A DNA stretch of 64,000 nt, from NCBI GenBank assembly GCA_947172415.1, contig OX359196.1:64501-128500 (forward strand), read 5' to 3'. The DNA comes from Chondrosia reniformis. Its lineage: Eukaryota > Porifera > Demospongiae > Chondrillida > Chondrillidae. Under the pieces are notes generated by a model that saw only the letters and a program-made list of their open reading frames with translations, was not told the DNA's origin and searched no databases. This document shows, piece after piece, positions 49,486 to 62,085 of this stretch. Each line of letters starts with the position of its first letter. The stretch's first letter is position 1. The position numbers and the translations under genes are program-made.

Positions 49486-52400
49486 ATGTTCGGCTCACTG
49501 TCAGCTGCAAATCCGATAACCTCAAGGTGTCCCTTCTTGTCCAAAGCCTCTCCCATGTTTATGAAAAGGGCGGGCAACTCGCTGGTCCTGTACGCCGAAA
49601 GATGTCCCGTGATGGGCGGCCTGTTACAGTCGGCCAGCTCTGCCACTAGTGAAGACCCGCATAGAGTGTTGCGACCAGGTAGGCGAGCGGAGAGTGTTTA
49701 CTGGTCGTTGTGTTGTGACAACGTCAATCCTTATGTCTCTTATTAGAAATGAAGTTGTCTGGTAACATGGGTTCTGTTCAGAGGGTACCAGACGCCCTGC
49801 GCGCGTCCATTGGCGCCTGTCCCTTCCTCAAGGAGGTGCATGGTCGAGCGATACACACTGACTCTTCTAAGCCTTCAACAGCTACTGCAGACAATACCAG
49901 ATCGACCAACCAATCTACCAGTGGCAGTACTTCAGGTGCGAATATTAATGCACGTCTCTACTCTCCCCCTCCCCAGGACACCCTCCCCAGCACACACCCT
50001 CCCCTCCCCAGGACACCCTCCCCTCCCCAGCACACACCCTCCCCTCCCCAGCACACACCCTCCCCAGCACACCCTCCCCTCCCCAGCACACCCTCCCCTC
50101 CCCAGCACACACCCTCCCCAGGACACCCTCCCCTCCCCAGCACACATCCTCCCCAGCACACACCCTCCCCAGGACACCCTCCCCAGCACACACCCTCCCC
50201 TCCCCAGCACACACCCTCCCCAGGATACCCTCCCCAGCACACACCCTCCCCAGGACACCCTCCCCAGCACACACCCTCCCCAGGACACCCTCCCCAGCAC
50301 ACACCCTCCCCAGCACACACCCTCCCCAGGACACCCTCCCCAGCACACACCCTCCCCAGGACACACCCTCCCCAGCACACACCCTCCCCAGGACACCCTC
50401 CCCTCCCCAGCACACACCCCCTCCAGAGTTTACATAGCTATTCATGTTTGTATGTACAGGAAAGTGTCCTTTCAGTTGGAAGGATCTGTTCCTAAACACT
50501 GTCAAAGGAGGTATTGGTCAAATGGTCAATCTTGTACCAGCTCAGATGCAAAGTAGGTTGCTAGGCAACTCCAAATTGCATATAATTTGTTGACATGACC
50601 ATAATTACCAGAGCTAATGTATCCACTTCTCCCAGGTGGTGCCAAAGTGTTTGACTACCAGAACTTCTTTCAGGACAAGATCCAAGCGAAAAAGAAGACG
50701 GAGAGCTATCGACAGTTTAGGGTGGTCCAGAGGAACACATCGTCCTTCCCAATAGCCAATGTAATTGATAACAGCAACCACAACCATTGTGACTCCAGGC
50801 CCATTACAGTTTGGTGCAGCAATGACTACCTGGGAATGAGCAGCCATCCTAAAGTCATTAACAGCACAATGTGAGTTTTCCTGTCCTGTGTGAGGTAGTT
50901 GTGTGTATTGAGTGAGGGGATTCCTCATTTCCTGACCTACCTTATTGATAAGTATCTATTGCACTGCCTTATTAGTGGGGTAGGTCATGCTTACATTGAC
51001 TGGAGAATGTTCAGTGCACCTGAGGAAGTCATATAAACACGCTCAGGTGTTCTCAGATATGCTGCTGTCTATGGCCCATTGAATACATATGCAGGTGTGT
51101 GTGTTATGGTGACCAAACAGTTGTGGTTTATTTATCACCAAATTAAACTTATATACTGCCTTGGGTATTTTGAACTGCTGTTGTTGACATGACTGTGGTC
51201 ATGTAGTTCTATAAAATACAACTGTCAACCAAATTTGTATCAATTGATATATATAACTATGTATTGTATCCTCTGTCCTCCCAGACGGTCCTATTGAGAG
51301 CATTGGGACATTAAGAGCACATTTGCCTTCCCATGCATCCTTGGCCATTCAGACATTTGTTGAATTAGATTACTGCTTATTGAATCACACCATTGTCCAT
51401 CCCCAACTATGCAGTCTTCTCCTTCAGGTTGTACTATAATGCAAGGCTTCTGTCTTACAAACATGACCTTCAATTTCACCACTAGTTTGCTTAAGTGCCA
51501 AGTGCCTCTCTCAAATGGAAGCTGTTGTGATCACAGTGCGTAACACTGGTACCGCCTGTTTTGGTGGGTGAACCAGGTATCTGACCAGTTGTCTAATTAG
51601 GTCTCAAGAATGAGATTTTTGCCATTTGTTGTGTAACACTAGCACTTTGTTCAAGTGAAGGTAATATGCGTAATAAGATAGCAAAAATAGAGAATGCTAG
51701 CTACTCATACGTACGTACATGCAGTGAAATATGTTTTATAGGTGATAGTGTGACGTGTGTTGATGTGTGGATAGTGTGATGTGTGTTGATGTGTGGATAG
51801 TGTGACGTGTGTTTATGTGTGGATAGTGTGACGTGTGTTGATGTGTGGATAGTGTGACATGTGTTGATGTGTGGTTAGTGTGACGTGTGTTGACATGTTA
51901 TGCCCGTTTTGTATAGGGAGGCGGTGAGGCAGTATGGTACGGGGGCGGGAGGCACTCGAAACATTTCTGGTACCAGCCCTTACCACTGCCAGTTGGAGGC
52001 GGAGTTGGCCCACATTCATCACAAGGAGGCGGCACTTGTATTCTCCTCCTGCTACGTCGCCAATGAGACCACTCTGACCACATTGGGAAGATACATCAAA
52101 GATTTGGTGTTCTTTTCTGATGAAAAGAATCACAATTCTATGATTGAAGGAATACGAAACAGCCACGCCCCCAAGGAGATTTACCGTCACAATGATCTGG
52201 CTGATTTGGAGAGAAAACTGAGCAGATATGATGTCAGCCGCCCCAAAGTGATAGCGTTTGAATCAGTTCACTCTATGTGTGGCACCGTCAGTCCGATCAA
52301 GGACATTTGCAGACTAGCCAAGAGGTACAATGCGTACACCTTTATTGATGAGGTCCACGCGGTTGGGCTCTACGGACAGAGAGGAGGTGGCATTGCTGAT

Positions 52401-53311
52401 CGAGATGGCCTCTGTGACCAGCTGGACATTATCACTGGCACGCTGGGGAAGGCCTTTGGAGTACAAGGCGGCTACATTGCCGGGTCGGCTGCTCTGGTGG
52501 ACTTTATTAGGAGCTATGGAGCAGGGTTCATCTTCACCACTGCCATGCCACCAATGCAAGCAGCAGCCACACTCACATCAGTTCAGGTAAGATCCCTGCC
52601 CAAATAGACTTGTATCATAGATTAAAGGCCCAAGTCTGGATATGAGATGTTCAACTTATGGCAACTACCTTATATGTATGTTCACATATGTAGTTGAATA
52701 AACAGTTACCAAGTTTGTAGGATCATCTAGTTGTGCAGAACTGACTCACTCCCTCTTCATTTTGACTGTCTCTTTCTCTTTTCTCTCTCTGCCAGATCCT
52801 CAACTCTGCTGAAGGGGAGCACTTGAGAGCTAGACATCAAGCTGCTGTAAAACAGATGTATGCAGCCTTCTTGGACGCAGGAATACCGGCTATGCCCACG
52901 CCCACTCACATCATTCCAGTGCATGTAAGCCACATTGTAACCATGACAACCACATAAGGTAACCATGGTAACACTTGGGTTATGTTTCTGTAGGTTGGAG
53001 ATGCAGGTTTGTGCAGAAAGGCCTCAAGGCTGTTGGAGCAGAAGCATGGCATCTACGTGCAAGATATCAACCATCCAACCGTCCCCCTGGGGGAGGAGAT
53101 GCTAAGGGTTGTAGTCACACCGCACCACACGGACACCATGAAGAAGCAGTTTGTGCAAGCACTACAATCAGTTTGGCAAGAACTAGGAATTTCCTTCAAG
53201 GAACCAGTTCCTCCTCACATAGCTTGCTCCAAGTTTGCCAAGGAGTATGGAGAGTGGAATGACTATACTGAATCTCCTTACCTGGCCCAGCCAGTAGCAA
53301 TCAAGGCCTAG
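49486..53311 (+). CDS. ALAS1: 5-aminolevulinate synthase, mitochondrial
   Basis: Seven exons (49486-49678, 49747-49935, 50460-50552, 50636-50870, 51917-52586, 52796-52924, 52994-53311) give 608 aa. The enzyme condenses glycine and succinyl-CoA, with pyridoxal phosphate, in the mitochondrial matrix: the first and rate-limiting heme step in animals. The core starts near residue 165 ([10 protein letters not shown]) with [36 protein letters not shown] and GTLGKAFG, whose Lys (about residue 415) forms the PLP Schiff base. The N-terminal region carries four Cys-Pro heme regulatory motifs (Cys 15, 40, 89 and 130), matching heme-sensitive presequences. Length is close to vertebrate ALAS1. No iron-responsive-element hairpin is seen upstream, so regulation by heme is more likely than by iron. 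The symbol stands for the single animal ALAS type, not a claim of ALAS1 versus ALAS2 orthology. Confidence 0.97.
49968..50422. repeat. Intronic C-rich minisatellite (ALAS intron 2)
   Basis: Units CCCTCCCCAGCACACA and CCCTCCCCAGGACA alternate irregularly between ALAS exons 2 and 3. Every unit contains a pyrimidine tract followed by CAG, an acceptor-like sequence, ahead of the true acceptor at 50459. Long open frames on both strands here are artefacts of the repeat. Confidence 0.95.
50871..51737. other. ALAS intron 4, unique part
   Basis: Part of a 1,046-bp intron, far longer than the other ALAS introns outside repeats. No ORF or RNA gene is supported. Confidence 0.6.
51738..51897. repeat. Intronic 26-bp minisatellite, about 6 copies
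   Basis: GATAGTGTGACGTGTGTTGA with ATGTGTG repeated with 26-bp period ends about 20 bp before the acceptor of ALAS exon 5. Confidence 0.9.
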
Positions 53312-53694
53312 GTGATATTATTTATCATGAAATAGAACACTATTATAAATATGGTTTCCTTTAGTTTTGTATTTGAACAGTTATGTTCGTCATTGTGTTT
53401 GAGTTGTAAGTGGAGAGGTTGCGAACATTGGTACGGCCGGTTGCAAGCATATGCATGTGACAAGTAATGAATATAATTTTCCATTCAAACTCCCTAATGT
53501 ATCAGTAGCAGTAGATTTTGTCAGCTAACACTTGAATAAGTATAAGGGCAACGGTGATGACGGATAATGGTTGTGGTTTCCTTATCTATTGTTCGCGAAT
53601 GTTACCTATGGAATGTATGCCTGCAAAGGTTTCGCATAGCTAGTGCAACCTGTGACTCTACAAATCGGCTACAGTCATCAATCCATCCTTCCAA
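53312..53694. other. Spacer between ALAS and ankyrin gene; nothing recognised
   Basis: 383 bp between co-oriented genes, expected to hold the ALAS 3' UTR and the next promoter. No motif claimed. Confidence 0.5.
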
Positions 53695-54482
53695 ATGTCA
53701 TTTGAGCAGTTGAAACTGGTAAGATAAAAGATCTGATCATTAACCTTTCCTCTTATTCGCGTTGCTGTTGTATCTTGTCCTCGTACATGCAGTTGTCGGT
53801 GTACGCCGTTCAGAGAGGAGACTACTTCTTCAGAAGGGCGCTGGAACTGAGACAATCTAGTCTAGAAGAATCGGACGACTTTGAACTGAAGGCGGTGGGC
53901 GAGTCACTCCAGTATTATCAAAAGGCAGCCAATAACGATCCTTTTAATGTTGAAATTCTCGGGAAAGAAGCTCTGGCGGCCTTGATGAGTGGGGAATATC
54001 GTTTGATGTGGCAACTGGTGGATCGCGTAATACAACTGTATCCTTGTTGTGCAGAGTGATGCAGAGCTCTGATGCAATTGTGTACATGTCGCTACTTTTA
54101 AGAGTTAATCTCCTCTCTCCATCTACCTTATATGGTAAGTTATTGGATACTGTTGTTACGTAGTATACTCTATTAGTCTTGATGTATTTCAGAAGACAAT
54201 CTCTGTCCTGATGCCAGCCTCTCACCACTCCATGTTGCCTGTTGGCATGGCAACCAAGAAGTGGTGCAGAAGCTCCTATCGGAGGGTTCTGACCCCAATG
54301 AATCTGGTTATCTTGGCCTGACCCCCATGCACATGGCCGGTGTAAAGGGGGACAGGGAGGTGATGAAGGTGCTCATCAAGTACGGAGGAGAGCTCTCACT
54401 CAGTGATCCAGGTCTGAATGTAGTGGAGTTTGCAATGTCAGCAAATCTGTCTTTCTGGAACAATCTGACTTATCTCCCCTGA
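53695..54482 (+). CDS. Small ankyrin-repeat protein
   Basis: Four exons (53695-53718, 53793-54026, 54065-54134, 54193-54482) give 205 aa. The first ~110 residues are helical and charged with no domain I recognise (KAVGESLQYYQKAANNDPFN looks like one TPR-style helix pair). The C-terminal half has two clear ankyrin repeats (SPLHVACWHGNQEVVQKLL, TPMHMAGVKGDREVMKVLI) and part of a third. The second intron would be only 38 bp (GTAATA to TGCAG); without it the frame stops at 54059 before the repeats. An in-frame alternative excising 17 bp was considered too short. Function unknown; ankyrin repeats usually bind other proteins. Convergent with the membrane protein gene at 54629. Confidence 0.75.
54027..54064 (+). 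other. Candidate 38-bp intron
   Basis: GTAATA at 54027 and TGATGCAG ending at 54064 bound a 38-bp segment containing an in-frame stop. Its removal joins LVDR to SSDAIVYM in frame and links the helical N-terminus to the ankyrin repeats. Confidence 0.5.
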
Positions 54483-54628
54483 CAATTTACAATGTAATTA
54501 AAATTCTTAATATTTGCTTTTAATCAATTTAAAATATAGTATTTTGCATTAATTTTATATGATCATTCAAAGTTTGCAATAATTGTAATTTATACATATA
54601 TACATTTATACAAAGCTGTACTATGTCG

Positions 54629-56288
54629 TCAGCTAGAGCAAGTTGATAATATCACATAGTTTGACTGACTCGCTTCCCTTGCCTGAGCTGACTTGGAAGA
54701 TGTTGACAACTTCCTTGCTCCGTGATGAAATCCTAGGTCGACAACAAGATCGACAACAAGAAGTTCTTGACTGGGAATTGATATATCTGTCGCTTCACTA
54801 CACTCTTCATCATCTTGACACTTTTCATCATTGTCACAGACTGTAGCTTTATCGAGGGACACCACCTCCAGGCTCATCTGATCAATGTTGACATGCTACA
54901 TGGGAAGACATATACAAATCTGATACACCACCAACCATATCACTTGTGAGACATTTGTCTTACTTCAGCTATTCTCCTTTTCCTTTTTAGAGTTGCACGT
55001 GTTCTCCTACGGGGGAAATTACACATACCTATATAGCACACATACTATGTTTATATTATGTATATGATATATGAATGATATTGTCTTTGTATTCTTTTTT
55101 AAATGTCAGACAGAACTCAACATTTGGGTACATGATGCACATTTGAGAGGAACGTCCAGAGATATTGCAAGAACCAAGTTCCATACCAAATTCAAAAATC
55201 CAAATTGTATTTACTTTTGGATTGTTAGAAGATACATGGCCAATGAGTGCATACACCTACCAGAGCCAGTACGGACACACCCCCATGATAACTGCCGCTA
55301 TTAGGAGCAGCAAGCAGCAGGCTACAACCAAGGAGATAGTTAGGGGACTATCTGATCCTACTGGTGCAGCGGGCACATTTGGTGACTGATTGAGAGCAAT
55401 ACTTGAAGAGGCAGTGATACTTGAAGAGGCAGTGATACTTGAAGAGGCAGTGATACTTGAAGAGGCAGTGATACTTGAAGAGGCAGTGATACTTGAAGAG
55501 GCAGTGATACTTGAAGTGTCAGTGCTACCTGAATTGGTAATTTGAAAAGGCAGTGATATTTAAAGAGGCAGTGACATTGTTACCTGGAATGTGCAGTAAT
55601 GGAACGTCTGTGCACATATAATTACTTACTGGTGGGACAAGTGTAATTGCCAATTTCAACTTTTGGGCCCCATGAATCATCTCCCAATATAAATAATCTT
55701 ATGATACAAGTGTTCACATAAATTGGTAAATATGTGTAGCATGACGTCGACGTTGATATTCTGAATTCAATCGACAGTTGTTCCTTTGTCAATCTGCTTA
55801 GTCTATATTGTTCCTGTTAATATACAGTAAATATACATATACAAGTAATATCCATGCAAGAGATATATTAGCAAGTAATATATTGACAATCTTCATATTT
55901 AATTTGCATATCTCTATAATGCAGGTACTTAATCAAATTCTACATCTATAGATACATTTTGGAATTTTTTCATTCAGTAACTTGTATATTATATATCTGG
56001 ATATATATGTGAGTGTATGTGTGTACATATATATCTTACACATGCAGTTGGTGTATTATTAGTATTTCTACATTCAGAAAATACATAAAAACCAGAATAA
56101 TGAGCACTCTCAACTGGTTGGGTGTCCAAGGGATGTGATATGAAGCCAGATATGACTGTCTGGGAGCATGACAAGTTTGTCAGAATAGCAACTGCAACAG
56201 ACATAAAGTACATTGAGATAGAAATGTAATAAAGTGTCAAATATATGACTAATTGTCTAATTAATAGAGACCTTGGTATAGGATACAT
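54629..56288 (-). CDS. Six-cysteine single-pass membrane protein with ITIM-like tail, paralogue 1
   Basis: Five exons (56040-56288, 55630-55813, 55261-55528, 54964-55006, 54629-54895) give 336 aa. A hydrophobic N-terminus (LVIYLTLYYISISMYFMSVAVA) acts as signal peptide. The ectodomain has six Cys (NLSC, FSEC, PTAC, STSC, VNTC, NYTC) spaced 31, 9, 24, 10 and 22. A Ser/Thr stalk made of ITASSS repeats follows, then a membrane helix (LVVACCLLLLIAAVIMGV), a basic stop-transfer (RATLKRKRRIAE) and an acidic tail ending in SNYVILSTCSS. S-x-Y-x-x-L fits the ITIM consensus. The start is uncertain: 56288 is the first in-frame ATG, but an acceptor-like TCTGTTGCAG before 56191 has the same position and phase as in paralogue 2, so a separate signal-peptide exon is possible. 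I do not recognise the ectodomain family. Confidence 0.75.
55401..55526 (-). repeat. Coding 18-bp tandem repeat (ITASSS stalk)
   Basis: Six identical 18-bp units and one diverged unit (55509-55526) encode a Ser/Thr stalk between the cysteine domain and membrane helix, probably O-glycosylated. The period keeps frame, so stalk length may vary between alleles. Confidence 0.9.
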
Positions 56289-56561
56289 GTGTGTGTATAG
56301 TAATGATATAATAATAATATGAAAGGGAGTTCAAAGGTCATGGTGTGATGTGTGAATATCTCTATCAGTGCATATTTCACCATAGGGTACCATGTCATTG
56401 GTGGATAGAAGCCTTAAATTTTAAACACACAGACTTCCAGAAACCCAACATATCACACAAATGGTTGAATATATAATTGTACCACAATATATTAAAACTT
56501 ATCAAGTCTGTACTGTACCATGGGGTGCCAAAGTGTCAAAATTACACTCTGTTAAGGATAT
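56289..56561. other. AT-rich spacer; nothing recognised
   Basis: Upstream of paralogue 1. May hold its promoter or a signal-peptide exon; neither could be fixed. Confidence 0.4.
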
Positions 56562-57108
56562 CATAGCCTGATATATACCCATATCATAGCCTGATATATA
56601 CCCATATCATAGCCTGATATATACCCATATCATAGCCTGATATATACCCATATCATAGCCTGATATATACCCATATCATAGCCTGATATATATACCCATA
56701 TCATAGCCTGATATATACCCATATCATAGCCTGATATATACCCATATCATAGCCTGATATATACCCATATCATAGCCTGATATATACCCATATCATAGCC
56801 TGATATATACCCATATCATAGCCTGATATATACCCATATCATAGCCTGATATATACCCATATCATAGCCTGATATATACCCATATCATAGCCTGATATAT
56901 ACCCATATCATAGCCTGATATATACCCATATCATAGCCTGATATATACCCATATCATAGCCTGATATATACCCATATCATAGCCTGATATATACCCATAT
57001 CATAGCCTGATATATACCCATATCATAGCCTGATATATATACCCATATCATAGCCTGATATATACCCATATCATAGCCTGATATATACCCATATCATAGC
57101 CTGATATC
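56562..57108. repeat. 23-bp AT-rich minisatellite, about 23 copies
   Basis: ATCATAGCCTGATATATACC with CAT, 23 bp per unit, nearly identical throughout; two units have an extra TA. Confidence 0.95.
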
Positions 57109-57110
57109 CA

Positions 57111-57139
<29 letters not shown>
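57106..57139. repeat. (ATT)n microsatellite
   Basis: Run of ATT triplets directly following the 23-bp repeat. Confidence 0.95.
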
Positions 57140-57142
<3 letters not shown>

Positions 57143-57267
57143 TGATGTACCCAAGGCACGCAACCCAGCCACATATACAGTCTATATAACCACATGAGGA
57201 GGATATAATCACATTTCCGAGAAAGTGAAAGTAGCACTAGAACTTGTGGAACATTTACTGTTGACCC

Positions 57268-57904
<637 letters not shown>

Positions 57905-60900
57905 GTACATTAACTCTGTTTACCAGCATTTAATATACATTGAGGGCTGTAACTCCATCAAAACTAACGATATGAAGCTAACACCTTGTGTCAGCATTCA
58001 CAGACATCTATAGAGCATGTCAAATGAGTTTTTGAAATTTGGATGGAACTTAAAATTTGCCCTATCTCTCAACATACTTTAACTTTGTATACCAGAATTC
58101 AATGTACATTGAGGGCTGTAACTCTATCAAATGGAGAGATGTGAAGCTAATACTTGATGTCAGCATTCACAGACATGTATGAAACATTTCCAAAGAGTTT
58201 TAGATGTTTCAATTTATGTTCATATTTGAATTATCTCTCACCTTACATATGAGTATATCCTACAATATAGTATTGGAGCTACAATTGCTTTCAAAGCATT
58301 ATTTAGCCTAGAAATAAGAATCTATTTTTATCGGTACATTATTCTCTCAATTCTAAAATTTAAATTAGGAATTGAGTAATTCATACAGCCGACCTAGTTG
58401 CAATATCGATCATAGACATTAATATCGTAGAGGCGATAAATATCAGTCTACTCGCAATATCTCTAATTTTCGGCATCAAGAATAGTCGCTTGCCTCCCTC
58501 CATCAAGATACATACTGACTTTTATCCATTTGTCACAGTTTTGAGATGTATTGGAAATACTGCGTATGCGTGTAAAATTGTTTGGAACGATTCACTGGTC
58601 TGGAATTAAAGTGGAATAATGACGATTTCTCGAAAATAATTGGGATCAGAAAAGTCGTTCTCCTCGGCCCATCAAGACACTTACTGGTTTTTTTCCGCTT
58701 TCCCCAGTTTTCAGATGAACCACTAATACTGCCTATGTCTTTAAATTTGCTTAGAACAATTCACTGATCTGGAAATAACGAGAAATTTGTAAAAAAATGC
58801 CCCAACCACAACCGTTTTCTTTGGACAAAACTTCATATAAATAGAAGCGAAAAACCTTATAAAGTAGGCCTACCTGGACACATCTCTATGGTGGTTGCGG
58901 TTCCCATAGAGGTTGGTAGCGCTTAGACTCTGAAGCTGTCTCCTAATCGGTTGGTGCCATAGAGACGTGCTCACCAATAATCCGGATTTCGGGGGGGTTC
59001 CACGTAATGTGGGATTGGCATCTGATATCTTAGGATTCATATGAGTCGGCCATATCGAGAAGAACTGGTTCTTCTCACGCAAGTGACACCCAAAGCTCAA
59101 CTCGGCAGAGCGTTACCACCGATCCCGGCCTCTGAGCGTCGTGGATGGTAGCGTTCGGTATGGTCCAACTTTTTTTCTTTGGAGTTTCGTTGGCCGTCGA
59201 TCGGCAAAATTTCACTTTAACGACATCCATATATTATATATGGATAGATAGTACTTCGATAACAATCAAGTACTACACAGTGCATATCCCTATGTATAAA
59301 AAATTGGAAACTGTTCTGGATTTTCAGATATAGAATGGAACTTTGTCTTTATTGTAAACCTTCTAACGGTCGGCCATATATAGTATTACGCAATTTCTCT
59401 AACAATTCAATACATTAACTGTAGTTCTGTAACTCTATCAATTGGATATATATGAAGCTGTGACTTAGTGTCAGCATTCACAGACATCTATTAAGCATGA
59501 TCAATGAGTTTTTGAAATTTTGATGGAACATAAAATTTGCCTTATCTCTCACCATACATTAATTTTGTACACCGGAATTTAATGTCATTTTACATTGAGG
59601 GCTGTAACTCTATCAAATGGAGAGATGTTGAGCTAATACTTGATGTCAGCATTCACAGACATCTATAGAGCATGTCCAATGAGTTTTTGAAATTTTGATT
59701 TCTACATAAAATTTGCCCTATCTCTCACCATACATTAACTTTGTACACCGGAATTTAATGTCATTTTACATTGAGGGCTGTTACTCTATCAAATGGAGAG
59801 ATGTGAAGCTAACACTTTGTGTCAGCATTCACAGACATCTATAGAGTATGTCCAATGAGTTTTTGAAATTTTGATGGAACATAAAATTTGCCCTATCTCT
59901 CACCATACTTTAACTTTGAATACCAGAATTTAATGTACATTGCCGGCTGTAACTCTATCATATAGAGAGATGTGAAGCCAACACTTGGTGTCAGCATTCA
60001 CAGACATCTATAGAGCATGTCAAATGAGTTTTTGAAATTTTGATTCTACATAAAATTTGCCCTATCTCTCACCATACATTAATTTTGTATACCAGAATTT
60101 AATGTACATTGAGGGCTGTAACTCTATCAAATGGAGAGATATATGAAGCTAACACTTTGTGTCAGCATTCACAGACATCTATAGAGTATGTCCAATGAGT
60201 TTTTGAAATTTTGATGGAACATAAAATTTGCCCTATCTCTCACCATACTTTAACTTTGAATACCAGAATTTAATGTACATTGCCGGCTGTAACTCTATCA
60301 TATAGAGAGATGTGAAGCCAACACTTGGTGTCAGCATTCACAGACATCTATAGAGCATGTCAAATGAGTTTTTGAAATTTTGATTCTACATAAAATTTGC
60401 CCTATCTCTCACCATACATTAATTTTGTATACCAGAATTTAATGTACATTGAGGGCTGTAACTCTATCAAATGGAGAGATATATGAAGCTAACACTTTGT
60501 GTCAGCATTCACAGACATCTATAGAGCATGTCTAATGAGTTTTTGAAATTTTGATGGAACTTAAAATTTGCCTTATCTCTCACCATATATTAATTTTGTA
60601 TACTGGAATGTAATGTACATTTAGGGCTGTAACTCTATCAAATGGAGAGATATGGAGCTAATACTTAATGTCAGCTTTCACAGACATCTATAGAGCATGT
60701 CCAATGAGTTTTTGAAATTTTGATGGAACATAAAATTTGCCCTATCTCTCACCATACTTTAACTTTGAATACCAGAATTTAATGTACATTGCCGGCTGTA
60801 ACTCTATCATATAGAGAGATGTGAAGCCAACACTTGGTGTCAGCATTCACAGACATCTATAGAGCATGTCAAATGAGTTTTTGAAATTTTGATTCTACAT

Positions 60901-62085
60901 AAAATTTGCCCTATCTCTCACCATACATTAATTTTGTATACCAGAATTTAATGTACATTGAGGGCTGTAACTCTATCAAATGGAGAGATATATGAAGCTA
61001 ACACTTTGTGTCAGCATTCACAGACATCTATAGAGCATGTCTAATGAGTTTTTGAAATTTTGATGGAACTTAAAATTTGCCTTATCTCTCACCATATATT
61101 AATTTTGTATACTGGAATGTAATGTACATTTAGGGCTGTAACTCTATCAAATGGAGAGATATGGAGCTAATACTTAATGTCAGCTTTCACAGACATCTAT
61201 AGAGCATGTCCAATGAGTTTTTGAAATTTTGATGGAACATAAAATTTGCCCTATCTCTCACCATACTTTAACTTTGAATACCAGAATTTAATGTACATTG
61301 CCGGCTGTAACTCTATCATATAGAGAGATGTGAAGCCAACACTTGGTGTCAGCATTCACAGACATCTATAGAGCATGTCAAATGAGTTTTTGAAATTTTG
61401 ATTCTACATAAAATTTGCCCTATCTCTCACCATACATTAATTTTGTATACCAGAATTTAATGTACATTGAGGGCTGTAACTCTATCAAATGGAGAGATAT
61501 ATGAAGCTAACACTTTGTGTCAGCATTCACAGACATCTATAGAGCATGTCTAATGAGTTTTTGAAATTTTGATGGAACTTAAAATTTGCCTTATCTCTCA
61601 CCATATATTAATTTTGTATACTGGAATGTAATGTACATTTAGGGCTGTAACTCTATCAAATGGAGAGATATGGAGCTAATACTTAATGTCAGCTTTCACA
61701 GACATCTATAGAGCATGTCCAATGAGTTTTTGAAATTTTGATGGAATATAAAATTTGCCCTATCTCTCACCATACTTTAACTTTGAATACCTGAATTTAA
61801 TGTTACATTTAGTACTGCAACTCTATCATATAGAGAGATGTGAAGCTAACACTTGGTGTCAGCATTCACAGACATCTATAGAGCATGTCCAATGAGTTTT
61901 TTAAATTTTGATGGAACATAAAATTTGCCCTATCTCTCACCATACATTAATTTTGTATACTGGAATGTAATGTACATTGCCGGCTGTAACTCTATCAAAT
62001 GGAGAGATATGAAGCTAACGCTTTGTGTCAGCATTCACAGACATCTATAGAGCATGTCTAATGAGTTTTGAAAATGTTGATGTGA
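57905..62085 (+). repeat. Second 169-bp satellite array
   Basis: About 18 monomers of the same family as the large array, split by element copy 5. From about 59972 higher-order repeats appear: GTGAAGCCAACACTTGG recurs at 59972, 60312, 60821 and 61330, i.e. a 340-bp dimer step and then 509-bp trimer steps. Subtypes with GATTCTACAT instead of GATGGAACAT are found only here. Confidence 0.95.
58310..59425 (+). mobile_element. 1.1 kb satellite-embedded element, copy 5
   Basis: Copy 22 kb from copy 4, same orientation. It shares the upstream ATTGGAGCTACAATTG extension and GGACAAAACTTC with copy 1, but the CATATATTATATATGG palindrome with copies 2-4. Minus ORF 58870-59100 is unchanged. Confidence 0.55.

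Noticed and set aside
49749-50556. Long overlapping frames on both strands over the ALAS intron 2 repeat
   Set aside because: Stop-free only because the C-rich minisatellite lacks stop triplets; ALAS exons 2 and 3 join cleanly around it.
55056-55389. Plus-strand ankyrin-like exon (GTSRDIARTK and YGHTPMITAAI)
   Set aside because: The two fragments are in different frames and cannot be joined. The opposite strand gives a membrane helix and a fully phased exon chain, so the plus-strand similarity is taken as chance.
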